Shown: positions 54,504 to 64,000 of the stretch, one piece after another
How positions within the stretch are numbered: the stretch's first letter is position 1
Layout: each line of letters opens with the position of its first letter
Assembly (NCBI GenBank): GCA_033782935.1
Contig: JAWQEG010001559.1
Coordinates: forward strand, 2,667,001 to 2,731,000
Direction: 5' to 3'
Length of the DNA stretch: 64,000 bases
Source: Petrolisthes cinctipes
Taxonomy: Eukaryota; Arthropoda; Malacostraca; Decapoda; Porcellanidae
Notes under the pieces: generated by a model
The model's input: only the letters and a program-made list of their open reading frames with translations
Database searches by the model: none
Told to the model about the DNA's origin: nothing
Program-made: the position numbers and the translations under genes

Positions 54504-55101
54504 TGTACCAGTCCTCTAAGGCTTTAACTCGTTCAGGATCTGATACAGTACCTTAGTCCGAAGTGTAGTCGTAGTAGTTGTTGTTGTTGTTGTGGTTGTT
54601 GTGGTATTAGGTAGCGAGCTCGGCGTAGTGGTGTTCTTAGGTAAAGTGACTGCACAAGTTTCTTTAGGCTTAATTTATTTATACATACTTATCTCTATAC
54701 AGGGAATTATATTTAATGCCTTGTCTTATATGCCTGTGTCTCTCTCTTATGGAGACAGGTTATAGCCCTGGGAGTCAGTTTAGGAAATCCTACATATTAG
54801 TTCAACTTCACTGCTTATATACATTCTGTTTTGGAAGATGCCAAGTCTATTCAGATAGGGGTGGAGTTCTTGTCTAAGCTCCACCCAATTCTTCTCTCTC
54901 TCTCTTTCTACTTTCTCTCCCTTTCTCTCTCTCTCTCTCACTTTCTCTCCCTCTCTCTCTCTCTCTCTTTGTTTGTAAAGAGATGACAGCTAAATAGATG
55001 AGCTCAGAGGGGAGAAGGAGACCCTCCTTGTGGTTTGGAGAGGGGAGTTGTTTATGTTGTTTCAATAGGGCGTCTGGTACATGTTGTTATTCTACTGTAC
55101 A
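54504..55101 (-). repeat. Gypsy-C2 5' LTR
   Basis: 598 bp. On the minus strand it is followed by TTTTGATGGCAGCGG (54503-54489), the same primer-binding region as in gypsy-C. Outer flank AGGC (55102-55105) is the target duplication. Confidence 0.95.
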
Positions 55102-55139
55102 AGGCTATTGTACTTTTTAAAATCCAGGAATTTGCTGGT

Positions 55140-55360
55140 TGATGTGTAGTGACCGAACCTGAGAGATAAAGGCAAAATTCGAAAGCTAGGCCAAAGGAGT
55201 ACTTCTTTGGCGTACTTCTTTGGCTTACCCGGTAGAGCTATTGCCTGCGAAATCCCTGGTCCGAGGTTTGATTCCCCATGGGTACGGCAGGAGAATTTGA
55301 ATGGATCAATTTCAGGGCCTTACTGGACTTGGTTGTTTGAATTCGTACCCCTACAGATAA
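55140..55360 (+). mobile_element. tRNA-derived SINE inside LINE-D
   Basis: TGGCTTACCCG (55221-55231) fits the A-box consensus and GGTTTGATTCC (55265-55275) the B box, 33 bases apart, as in tRNA-derived SINE heads. It breaks the LINE-D frame between about 55140 and 55365. Exact borders and target duplication were not resolved. Confidence 0.6.
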
Positions 55361-56299
55361 GCAGTGTGGCTTATGCAAAGGTCGTCAGGAGCTCTATCAG
55401 CTAGTAAACCTGGAAATTCAAATTCAAGAGGCATTTGCCAAAAAACATCTTTTGATTGCAGTATTTTTAGATCTTGAAAAAGCCTACGACATGACGTGGC
55501 GACATAGCCTCCAAAGGAAACTATATGCGATGGGATTACACAGTAACCTGCCCTATTTTGTTAAAAATTTCATCTCTGACAGAACTTTCTCTGTCAAGCT
55601 TTTTTCGGAAACAATCACTTTCTCGGACATATTTGTCCAGGCAAACGGGGTCTCCCAGGGGAGTGTCCTGTCTCCGACGTTATTTTTATGTATGATCAAT
55701 GACATTCTACCAGCTCCTCCTCGAAATCTTAAATACTCACTGTTCGCCGATGACTGTGCAATATGGCACTCCGGCTGTAATGCAGAGTTTTCGGCAACTC
55801 GGATCCAATTGGCACTGGATCTGATTCACAATTGGGGCCACCAGTGGGGTTTTAAGTTTTCGATAAGAAAAGGAGGAAGCCAGATGTCTGGCTGACTAAG
55901 GGCAACCACCCCTTACCTATCCAAAATTCTACTAAATTCCTTGGACTGCATTTTGACAGTTGCCTGACATGGCGAGTCCATGTCAGTCAGTTAAAAACTA
56001 AATGTCTACAAGCACTTAATTTGCTATAGTGCATTTCTGGTACCAAATGGGGAGCAGATTGGAAGTCATTGCTAATGTTAATCAGAGCCCTGATTAGATC
56101 TAGAGTAGATTATAGGTCAATAGTGTATGGTTCGGCATCTGATTCTGTGTTGAAAGGTTTGGATGTAGTGCAGAATGCGTGTTTGCATGTGTGTCTTGGA
56201 GCCCTACATTTCACTCGAATCGAGCATCTAGAAGTGGAGTCACAAGTGCCTCCCCTCCGTCAGAGACGAGCCCAACAACTGTTAGTATATTGTGCTAAA

Positions 56300-56640
56300 A
56301 AATCCGGGGACCCGAGTCATCTTCCCATGAATGCCTTGCTATGGCAACTGCACCAGGAGGGCCATGGCGATAGGCCCCTGGCAGAGGGACCGAGTCATCC
56401 GTCCGGGAACCACTGGGCCCCAAAGGGCACTGGCGTGAGGCCAAGGGGAACTAGGTCCCAAGAACATATACCCAGGGAGCCGATTCATCTTCACGGGAAT
56501 GCTTTGGTGGGGCAGATGCACCCGGGGAGCCATGGCGATAGGCCCCTGGAAGGGCTGAGTTATCCGCCTGGGAGTCACTTGGTCCAGGAGGGCAGTGGGC
56601 ACTGGCGTGAGGTCCCTCAGAGCCAGACTCCACGACCTCT
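56300..56640 (+). repeat. GC-rich minisatellite insertion in LINE-D
   Basis: Two units of about 170 bp: GAGTCATCTTCCCATGAATG (56313) and GATTCATCTTCACGGGAATG (56483), both followed by GCCATGGCGATAGGCCCCTGG. Base composition is much richer in G/C than the flanking LINE. Confidence 0.75.
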
Positions 56641-57640
56641 TAGAGTGTGTCGGTATAGAATTCTCAACAATCGATACCCTGGTCTTAGTAAACATTGCAC
56701 CCTGGGTAACACCCCCTTTTACTATTATAGAATCCTGGTTACTAGGGGTTAAATCCTGGGTGCTGGAGGCGGAGGTACACCAGAGGTTTAGAAAAATAAT
56801 TGTTAAACATCTTCAATATTTCCATCTGTATACCGATGGCTCCAAGACGGATGAATGTGTGGGTGCAGGTGTGTGGTCGACCGAATGCCAGTTGAGATTC
56901 AGACTGCCGAATCACACATCGATTTTCTTTGTGAACTTTTTGCTATCGATAAAGCTTTGGATTATGCCCTATCGACGACCCACGGTAGAATAGTTATCTT
57001 TACTGATTCTCTAAGTTCATTTAAAGCTTTTAAATCCTTGAATACAACTAACAATGAAATACAGGGTAATATCATTAGTAAGCTGTTTAGTGCCAATAAG
57101 TCAATCAAGCTAATATGGGTACCTTCACATTTTGGTATCTATGGCAATGAACAGGCTGATATATTAGCCGGGTCAACTGTTGATCTGGACCTTAGCATAG
57201 TCCGTACGGATCTCAGGTGTTTTGTGTCCCTCATTAAATCTCGAAATCCTCTCCTTTGGCAAAGACAATGGACCGGACTAGACATCGGTAATAAAGTTTA
57301 AAAAATAATAGAACCCTGCCCTACGTCATCATGGCGTAGCCGTAGGCACGAGATGGTGGTGGCCTGTCTCAGGGTCAATGCCAGCAGATTAACCCACCTA
57401 GAACCATATATCAACAGCAATTTCCCCCCTAAGTGCCCCTCATGTAATACAATAATGTCAATACCACACATACCAATAATTTGTAAACATTCTTAAACAA
57501 TATTTCAAACATAAAAATATTCTATCAGATAAGATAAACTGATGTGTTTTTTGAGGGAGACAAAACTTTATGACCTTATATAAATTGATATAATAAAATG
57601 GAACCATTGGCTTAATGACCTTTGGCTATACACCAATGTT

Positions 57641-57773
<133 letters not shown>

Positions 57774-57774
57774 G

Positions 57775-57890
57775 AAAGCTCACTTCACCGTGAGATATAA
57801 TTGCAGAGTAACCACAGGAGAAAACAAAGGCAGAACAGTAAGTACTTTCGTATATTACATCTTCAGACAGAATGATACAGAGACATGAGA
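57775..57890 (-). repeat. Penelope-type terminal fragment with hammerhead-like motif
   Basis: On the minus strand (57866-57846): CTGAAGATGTAATATACGAAA, with GTA/TAC as a small stem, then GTACTTACTG. It directly follows the TA tract. Confidence 0.5.
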
Positions 57891-58019
57891 TGGAGTATAT
57901 ATATACAGTGGGAAAATGGGAGGAGCTACACTTGGACAAAGGGTCTGATACCCACCTCACCTCACCTCACCTGACCCTTATTCCTAGTCTGGTGGAAACT
58001 GTTTCATCACCAATTCGGT

Positions 58020-58320
58020 TAATAATTTATCACATTTGAAATGGCCATAACTCATATTAACATTATCTTTATATGTGCCTGAGATTAGACATGACTCAAT
58101 TACATTGAGAGACAATAATAATTGTATTGACTGGGATAATGCTTCGTCAATCATGTCTTGTAATTCATCCGTAAATAAAAACATCATAGAGTCAAGTTTG
58201 ATTAATAACACAGAAAATATTAATATGAATTTAAACAATGGTATGTACAAGTTGGATAGTTTCATCATAGACAAGATTGTTAATAAGATAAGTCCAACAG
58301 CTATTCCTTAATGACTGAGG
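58020..58320 (+). pseudogene. Penelope-like element, C-terminal end of GIY-YIG endonuclease
   Basis: The plus-strand frame 58075-58311 reads DNNNCIDWDNASSIMSCNSS, then IIESSLINNTENINMNLNNG and YKLDSFIIDKIV. This resembles the end of the GIY-YIG domain of Penelope-like elements, where the catalytic Glu lies in the ESSLI word. N-terminal RT is absent. It is followed by a 3' region with a hammerhead-like motif at 58489-58510 and a TA tract. Confidence 0.7.
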
Positions 58321-58488
58321 ATAATCTTAGGTTTAGAGGTCATGTCAGGTAAATCCTTGTATGCACCATATGGGTGTATATTGCTTTGAACTCGCAGTGG
58401 CAACACCTTCAGGTTGCCAGTTAGTTATTAAGTGTATCGGTATATAAGGTGCCTCTCGGCAACCATTATTCTACATTCTGTATTTCCC

Positions 58489-58510
58489 CTGAAGATGTGA
58501 ATACACGAAA
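58489..58510 (+). ncRNA. Hammerhead-like motif of Penelope-like element (candidate)
   Basis: CTGAAGA, U, a GUG-AAUA-CAC stem-loop, then GAAA: the two conserved core boxes of a hammerhead ribozyme around stem II. One extra base lies between CUGAAGA and the stem. Stem III and the cleavage triplet were not established. Hammerhead motifs are known from Penelope-like elements. Confidence 0.45.
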
Positions 58511-58590
58511 GCGCTTGGGACTCCGTGTTTATTTTTCCTTCCTTGTGGATTTACGCATATTCCTGGATCACGTGCCCCAAGTGATTTATT

Positions 58591-58596
<6 letters not shown>

Positions 58597-58646
<50 letters not shown>
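58597..58646. repeat. (TA)n microsatellite
   Basis: About 25 TA units between two Penelope-like fragments. Confidence 0.97.
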
Positions 58647-58649
<3 letters not shown>

Positions 58650-59021
58650 TCTTTCAAACAAACGAGGTTGAAGGAAATGGCTTGTTCTGCATTAATGAGT
58701 TTATTATTTATATTTTCAATGTTTCTTACAGTTTTTCTTAAGTCTTCACTTAGATGGTGGATAAGTGAGGCAAATGTTGAGTTGTTGGGGGAGGTCGACG
58801 TTTCGTCCAGTACACTGTCCACACTGTTACAGGTGTGTTGGTAAATCACGTGGTCACTGTTCATCGGTCTCTTGGAGGTAGTAGGTCGGTTGTGTAGGGT
58901 GAAGTTCGAGGTTTTTGGAGACTTGTAGTAAATTACTAGTTTGATCTCGCTGTCTGGGTCGGTGGGGTGGACATTCTTCTTTAGTATGTCTCTTAGTATG
59001 GTCTCGTCAGTCTTGTAGTCG

Positions 59022-59534
59022 GTGGACACCCTACACAACCGACTTACTACCTCCAAGAGACCGATGAACAGTGACCACGTGATTTACCAACACACCTGTA
59101 ACAGTGTGGACTGTGAGCCTCACCACTATGTTGGTAAAACACAAACATCACTGTCTCGTCGGCTCACCATGCACCTCCAGTCAGGGTCTATAAAAGACCA
59201 CTACCGTACCCACGACAACCAAGCTCTGACACGAGACAAACTAGTAAATAATACCACCATACTAGACAAAGAAACAGACAGCAGAAGACTCTCCTACCTA
59301 GAAGCGATCTATATAGAAACCCTACAACCCTCTATAAACACCGAGACACAAGACCTCCAAATACTGCCCTCCAGAAAACGACACATCACCAACACCGTCA
59401 GGATACCCACCACACCTCCAACACCTACTGACTCACCACAAGCATCTAACATCTTACCCACCACCACTACAACCAACCAACAACTCAGATGTAGCGCTAG
59501 AATCAGAAGCTACCCCCCATCCACCAATCACTAG
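59022..59534 (+). pseudogene. Penelope-like GIY-YIG endonuclease domain
   Basis: Open for 170 codons on the plus strand. Words: SDHVIYQHTCNS (about residues 18-29), HYVGKTQTSLSRRLTMHL (GIY-YIG core: Tyr-Val-Gly, then the conserved Arg pair) and RRLSYLEAIYIETLQPSIN (catalytic Glu) near 59310. A Pro/Thr-rich tail runs to 59534. In Penelope-like elements this domain nicks the target DNA for reverse transcription. The RT domain is missing, so it is a fragment, but the endonuclease part is well kept. The frame start lies in the inversion junction and is not a true start. Confidence 0.8.
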
Positions 59535-59617
59535 GCCTCTGATATGGTGGCCCCGCCCACCCCACATACGGAAAATAGATAAATACCCCTCACCCACTCA
59601 GAATCGCCACTTCCTCC

Positions 59618-59645
59618 TGAAGATGTCCGATGTACTGGACGAAAC
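59618..59645 (+). ncRNA. Hammerhead-like motif of Penelope-like element (candidate)
   Basis: CTGAAGA, U, stem GTCC/GGAC with an 8-base loop, then GAAA followed by CGTCGAC, a palindrome that could pair between two transcripts. It lies after the endonuclease gene in the same orientation, as expected for Penelope-like terminal repeats. Confidence 0.5.
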
Positions 59646-59816
59646 GTCGACCTCCCCCAACAACTCAACATTTGCCTCACTTATCCACCATCTAAGTGAA
59701 GACTTAAGAAAAACTGTAAGAAACATTGAAAATATAAATAATAAACTCATTAATGCAGAACAAGCCATTTCCTTCAACCTCGTTTGTTTGAAAGAGAATA
59801 TTCTCCCTGACTACAC

Positions 59817-59970
<154 letters not shown>

Positions 59971-60599
59971 TGAATGAATGTATCATTATATGGATACATG
60001 TGTTGTAATATGTCCATAAAGTTTATGTTACTCATTATCAATAGAATACGTTTACTTACATGATAATTATTAGAGAACAGTTAAACCCGCATATTGATAA
60101 ATTATAATTGGGTTTGTTTCGCCCGAGCAGACGACAGAATTTCGGTTCAATTCATAGCTGCCACTGTTACCAGATACAACACCAGCATATTGGTGGATGA
60201 GGTAGTCTCGAGTCATCTGTGCACAACTGTACATAGAGTACAGCCGCATGACAAAAGCGTTCCTACAGCCACGTGGACAATGTAACATCTTCGTCATGAC
60301 GGACACCATTGGCTCTCACACAGCATCTGACTGTGTGTAAAGCACTTCGTCCATGTGTACCCATTTCACACTAATGAAACACACCACTCCTGAATTCCAA
60401 CAAAACATTGCTATCCCGTCAAGCACTGGCGTTATCGTACACTATATGATAAAAAGTGATAACAATGAAAAACATAATGCCTGCTAGCATTACGTACCGA
60501 TACATATTTTTAGGACTAAAGCTTGTGACCGTGTTGTATTTTTGAACAAAGTTTCGAGACCAGAGAGAGAGAGCGAGAGTAGGGTGGGGGAGAGAAAGA
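59971..60599. other. Non-coding stretch, nothing recognised
   Basis: No family resemblance or terminal repeats were found; a short GAGA run occurs near 60563. Confidence 0.5.
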
Positions 60600-60922
60600 A
60601 GGGGATGGGTGGAGCCTGTGGACTGACGTGTATATACGTCACACTATGATCGTTCGTATCCAAGTGTTAAATTTAATAAAAATGACGCATTTTTCGGGGA
60701 CAAATGCCTTAATTATTCACTTTTGGTAATCCATTATAGTGCCAAAAATTAGCGGAAGGTGTTAAAAAAAAACCTTGGCAAAACAACATACTGATCAAAC
60801 CTTTAGTTACAGAGTTATTCCCGAAAAACAGTACGACACGGACCCTGAAAGCGTTAGTAGGCGACTTACAACAACCATCCACTCAAAGACTCAGTTTCCT
60901 TATTCTGGCGAGTTCGCCAGGT
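60600..60922 (-). other. Gypsy-E leader and primer-binding site
   Basis: Immediately left of the 5' LTR the plus strand reads CTGGCGAGTTCGCCAGGT (60906-60922 region). On the minus strand this gives TGGCGAACTCGCCAG, almost the same as next to the gypsy-B LTR. Further left I cannot tell leader from unrelated DNA; gag is not recognised. Confidence 0.55.
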
Positions 60923-61575
60923 TGTAGAGGCAAGATCTACTTCTTGCCTTTATTAAGATCCAAGATAAGGAAAGCGGGTCTAAGTGAGTGGATAGATAAA
61001 CCATAATAAAATTATGGATTTAATACAATATCTTCCCAACACCAGGGACAAAGTAACTGTCCAAGAAAAGACACAACCTTCACAGAACCACAAAATAAAT
61101 AAGAAATACTCATATCAGCCCACTAGATCAATAATCACCCAAAGTACAACGCAGAGACGTATCGGAGTTTGTTGGTGACGAAGTTACAGAGGTTATTGCT
61201 AGTAGGAGTCTTGGTTGTATATTCAGAGCGGGAATCTATACCTCGGTTCCTCGGCAGTCTTGTTCTACAGTCACAGAGGCAGACATGAGGACTTGGGGGT
61301 TTGTTTGTCGAAGGTCTGACTGAACTGAAGGACGAGGGTGAGGATCAGGACACTAGTCCAACGGAAGTCCAGCTTCACAAGAATAGCAACAGATAGCAAG
61401 GAGCTCGTTGTTGTTGGTAAAAAGTCTGGCTGTTCTCTGCCTACAGTCAGTAAGGCTCGTCAGTTGTAAGTTCCGGATGTAAGTCGAATGGGTGTCAAAG
61501 ACTCGTTCTAGAATCATCTGGCCAGGAGAAGTGGTGAACCAACAAAGAACCAAACAGCCAGTTCGGGCCTTGACA
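60923..61575 (-). repeat. Gypsy-E 5' LTR
   Basis: 653 bp, TGTAGAGGCAAG...GGCCTTGACA, closely similar to 41021-41671; followed by GTTGA, the second copy of the target duplication. Confidence 0.92.
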
Positions 61576-62309
61576 GTTGACCATACATAAATAAGTACGG
61601 ATCAGGGTGGATGCCCCAGATACGGCAAAAGTGCGTAGCAACCGTCATTGCAGGAGAGAAGCGAAACCCATGAGAACAAGCCCAATGCAACACCCTGTGG
61701 AGGGCAAGCTGCATGCGCCGCTCCGCCACTGACATACGGGAAGCAGCAAACTAGACCGCCAGGTCGTCTTCGTACATCGAGTTAGCAATACCGTCTAGAA
61801 AGGATGAAGCAATTGCCACTACAATCGTGACACTGAGGACGCTTCCATAGCGGACGTCCCCCTCCTGTGCTACGGGTGCAGAGGGGGTTGTACCAACCCT
61901 CACACAAAACTGTGACCAATGAGAAACTCCTTAAGAAAGAGCGGAAGGCGACTCCGCTGGTCATATGCATAGAGTTGCTGCAGGATGTTAATACCATGTA
62001 GTGTCATAGGCTTTCTCTAAATCGAAGATTACACAGACCAGGTGTTAATATCGCGCAAAAGCCTCACAAGTAACAGCTTTCAACCTGACCAGAGCGTTTG
62101 TAGTGTAACAGTGTTCCCGAAATTCAGACTGGGAGGGAGACAAGAAGCCACCCCGTTCCAGAAAGGACACCAGTCTGATATTCACCATCTTCTCAAATAG
62201 TTTGCAGAGACAGGAGGTCAAAGCAATAGGTTAGTAATTGAGGACAACACTAGATTTCTTGCTTGGCTTAGGGAGAGGAAGGATGGTAGCAACCCTCCAC
62301 CCAGAAAAG
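61576..62309 (-). pseudogene. LINE-H, RT part
   Basis: On the minus strand: ILPLPKPSKKSSVVLNY near 62270, LTSCLCKLFEKMVNIRL (62200), VIFDLEKAYDTTW near 62010 (catalytic Asp), the box Tyr-Glu-Asp-Asp at 61774-61763 and RMSVAERRMQLALHRV (61735). The frame reaches DPYLFMYGQ at the gypsy-E border and continues at 41020 with the region before LLFDRRLIWVPHL. A TAG lies just after the YEDD box, with other breaks near 62050 and 61900. This is an I/Jockey-type RT. The copy is cut on the right by the tail of LINE-F at 62310. Confidence 0.85.
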
Positions 62310-62575
62310 AAGATTGATTGATTGATTGATTGATGCAACTAGGCATCTGGCGGCGCAACAGCTAGGGTCATATACCGCCCAACATAAAATGGTCATCTAC
62401 ATAATTAATATACCATGAACATACATTAAATAGGCTCCATTACCCCGACAGGGATAGGCAGCATGATTAAAAAGATACACAAACTAAAAAGCACATTTTT
62501 ACTAAAAGAACCCGTCTACTTAAGAAAAATATGTAAAAGAATCAAAACTAAAAAAAAAAAACAACATCAAACCAT

Positions 62576-63607
62576 CTAAAAACAATAAATATCATAAAAT
62601 CTCAATATTTGGTGGAGGCCAGCCTCCTCCACATAAAAGAGGATGTTCCCTCCCACATTACAAGCCTTCTCCCCTAGCACCTGGGAGAGACTGTAAGAAC
62701 CGTCACCCACCCGGTACTCAGAGAGGTGCCTATGACGAAGGTCCCCAAGGCTGGGACACTTGACAATAAGATGCCTTACTGTCAGAGGGACCAGACAATC
62801 ATCACAGTAGGGAGGGGGAACATTCTTCATTAAAAAGCCATGAGTCAATAGTGTGTGGCCAATGCGGAGATGGACAAGAGCCTTCTCCCACCGGCGGGAC
62901 AGGCCGCTGTAGCTCCACAAACCAAGGCGCTGGCAGATGTCTTGGAGCTTGTTAGCCCCAACGGCGTCCCATTTGTCCTGCCAGCAGGAACCAATGGCAG
63001 TATCTATGTAGGGTCGAAGGTCCACTGCAGGAACGGGATGACGCCTAGCAGGAGGCCGAGAATTGGAGACCGCAGCCTTAGCCAGAGCATCAGCCCACTC
63101 ATTCCCACTGATACCCACATGAGCTGGGACCCAACAAAATGTGACTTTGCGGCCACGGCGACCCAGTAGGACAAGCCACTCAAGAATGGCTAACACCAGG
63201 GAATGGGAAGAGCTAAAATTGAACAAGGCCTGCAAAGGACTACAGGAATCACTAAAAATAGTAAAAGAAGGCTGAGGGAGAGTAAAAATCACTGGGAGGG
63301 CATATAAAATGGCCGAGAGCTCGGCAGTAAAAATTGACATGACAGAAGGGAGCCTGCCGCCTCTGCAAAAGTCAGGAAAGACAACTCCAAAACCAACTTC
63401 AGCATTAGACTTTGACCCATCAGGAGGTATGTTCTCAAAAGAGGGAACAAGCCACTGGAGGAGGAAGAGATTCCTTCTTGTCTGAAAAGCAGGTGCAGGG
63501 AAAAACTTCTGGAAGAAGCCATGGAGCCACCCTGGGGACCTGCACAGGACAAATCTAGAAATCATCAATGCCCATCTCCTCCATAGCCTTCCTGACCTGG
63601 AAGCCAA
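62576..63607 (-). CDS. LINE-F RNase H and C-terminal domain
   Basis: 343 open codons on the minus strand. The RNase H active site residues are all visible: Asp in IPPDGSKSNAEVG (about residue 58), Glu in FTAELSAILYAL (93), Asp in IFSDSCSPLQAL (116) and Asp in GISGNEWADALAK (170). A C-terminal region follows (RIGHTLLTHGFLM, then PPPYCDDCLVPLTVRHLIVKC), the Cys/His motif typical of I/Jockey-type LINEs. The first residues to about 35 continue from RT in another frame, so the listed start is not a natural one. RNase H would remove RNA from the first cDNA strand. Stop at 62576. Confidence 0.88.
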   Translation of the reverse strand: MASRSGRLWRRWALMISRFVLCRSPGWLHGFFQKFFPAPAFQTRRNLFLLQWLVPSFENIPPDGSKSNAEVGFGVVFPDFCRGGRLPSVMSIFTAELSAILYALPVIFTLPQPSFTIFSDSCSPLQALFNFSSSHSLVLAILEWLVLLGRRGRKVTFCWVPAHVGISGNEWADALAKAAVSNSRPPARRHPVPAVDLRPYIDTAIGSCWQDKWDAVGANKLQDICQRLGLWSYSGLSRRWEKALVHLRIGHTLLTHGFLMKNVPPPYCDDCLVPLTVRHLIVKCPSLGDLRHRHLSEYRVGDGSYSLSQVLGEKACNVGGNILFYVEEAGLHQILRFYDIYCF

Positions 63608-64000
63608 AGGGACATGGTGTACGAGAGTGTGAAAAGCAGTACTGAGATATGATATCAGATGACACTGCCAAGCAGGGAAGGGAGTCAGGAAGTCGATGTA
63701 ATCGATGCCTACAACGAACCATCAAGGACTGGCGAATGAGATCAAGAGGTGGCTCATTAGCGTCCACCAGGAGACTGGAGGACGTCGTGAAGGCTCCGGT
63801 CACCAGACGTACTCCAGCATGATGAACAGGGTCTAAAACTCTGAGACGGGCATCCGTGGCAGAGGAGTACACCTCACACCCATACTCGAGTTTTGACCTA
63901 ATAAGAACATGGTATAGGCGGAGGAGGGTGGCCCGATCAGCCCCCCTGGACGTATGGCCCAAGACCCTCAACAGGTTAAGAGCCTTGAGGCAAGAGACCT
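63555..64000 (-). pseudogene. LINE-F region between RT and RNase H (open at right edge)
   Basis: Minus-strand frame 63971-63555: LRLYHVLIRSKLEYGCEVYS, then RLRVLDPVHHAGVRLVTGAF, then PLDLIRQSLMVRCRHRLHRL. The RNase H frame overlaps it in another phase at 63555-63607, so a frameshift lies near 63580. RT proper would be beyond 64000. Confidence 0.82.

Larger units (their letters stand above)
46291..55101 (-). mobile_element. Gypsy-C2: older reversed relative of gypsy-C, inserted in LINE-D
   Basis: LTRs 46291-46881 and 54504-55101 have TG...CA ends (TGTACC...CTGTACA on the plus strand). The 4-bp duplication AGGC flanks them (46287-46290, 55102-55105). Minus-strand order: LTR, primer-binding region, leader, gag, protease, RT, RNase H, integrase, env start, about 2 kb of decayed sequence, LTR. 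Many stops and frame changes; the LTRs themselves are very similar. Confidence 0.94.
55102..57480 (+). pseudogene. LINE-D, 3' segment: RT, RNase H, terminal Cys motif
   Basis: RT continues with LLYFLKSRNLLVD (55106), is interrupted by a SINE, and resumes QCGLCKGRQELYQLV near 55370. Then come IAVFLDLEKAYDMTWRHSL (55455, catalytic Asp), GVSQGSVLSPTLFLCMIND (55650) and FADD near 55744. The connecting region IRALIRSRVDYRSIVYGSA (56080) is interrupted by a GC-rich minisatellite. RNase H follows: LYTDGSKTDE (56825), FTDSLSSFKAF (57000), HFGIYGNEQADILAG (57130). A Cys motif (FPPKCPSCN) is near 57425. RT plus RNase H in this order points to the I group or a relative. Several frame changes make it inactive. 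Confidence 0.88.
58646..59806. mobile_element. Inverted pair of Penelope-like fragments
   Basis: 58646-58805 is the complement of about 59625-59805, and about 58815-58895 is the complement of about 59030-59118. The unit is framed by TA tracts on both sides. The minus-strand arm encodes the region before the endonuclease (LVIYYKSPKTSNFTL near 58920), the plus-strand arm the endonuclease. Confidence 0.85.
62310..64000 (-). mobile_element. LINE-F: 3' end of another copy of the LINE-H family
   Basis: (GATT)n tail at 62309-62332, then ACTAGGCATCTGGCGGCGCA and the 3' untranslated region; coding parts lie further right on the minus strand and run off the window. It is inserted in LINE-H. Confidence 0.9.

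Overview
This is eukaryotic, probably arthropod, DNA. I see no host gene, rRNA, functional tRNA or CRISPR array; almost all of the window is transposable elements and their debris. The mix (P, hAT, PIF/Harbinger, Helitron-like, several Ty3/gypsy groups, Penelope-like elements, LINEs, tRNA-derived SINEs, long TA tracts, CCTAA-type pentamers) fits a large repeat-rich arthropod genome. A decapod crustacean is my best guess, because LINEs closely resembling the one at 23308 and 27973 are familiar from decapod assemblies. That is inference, not proof.

Left part, 1-7348. The 3' half of a hAT element (1-1423) sits inside an LTR of the gypsy-A family (1424-1697). It is followed by a trinucleotide tract and a dispersed repeat, a MITE-like palindrome (2611-2828) and a decayed second hAT transposase (4340-6266).

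Nest 1, 7349-18919. A P element with 31-bp terminal inverted repeats and an 8-bp target duplication (TCTCTCCC) contains gypsy-A (7455-17477, duplication ACCT). Gypsy-A contains the reverse-oriented gypsy-B (8935-13992, duplication GCCGG). One LTR of gypsy-B contains a PIF/Harbinger element (9277-11446, duplication CTG). Each level is supported by a duplicated target and by sequence continuity across the insertion.

Middle, 18928-33600. AT-rich DNA without recognisable genes holds two copies of one LINE family (23308-24745 and, reversed, 27973-29800), a tRNA-like SINE, a candidate LTR, several minisatellites and hairpins.

Nest 2, 33840-62309. Gypsy-C (5' LTR, intact gag, pol with one stop, start of an env-like gene) is cut at 39976 by a reverse-oriented LINE (LINE-H). 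LINE-H is split by gypsy-E: LTRs at 41021-41671 and 60923-61575, target duplication GTTGA. Inside gypsy-E lie a Helitron-like insert in its reverse transcriptase, an inverted fragment of the same gypsy group, and LINE-D. LINE-D is split by gypsy-C2, a reversed old relative of gypsy-C (46291-55101, duplication AGGC). LINE-D also carries a SINE and a GC-rich minisatellite. Penelope-like fragments with hammerhead-like motifs and TA tracts follow at 57642-59970.

Right edge, 62310-64000: the 3' end of another copy of the LINE-H family, with an open RNase H frame, runs off the window.

The genes do not form a pathway. They are replication and integration enzymes of competing mobile elements, most of them broken. 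The most informative content is the insertion order, the Gmr1-like gypsy group (SCAN-like gag, RNase H as the last pol domain), the shared YLND reverse-transcriptase variant, a tandem array grown from integrase coding sequence, and the repeated hammerhead-like motifs.
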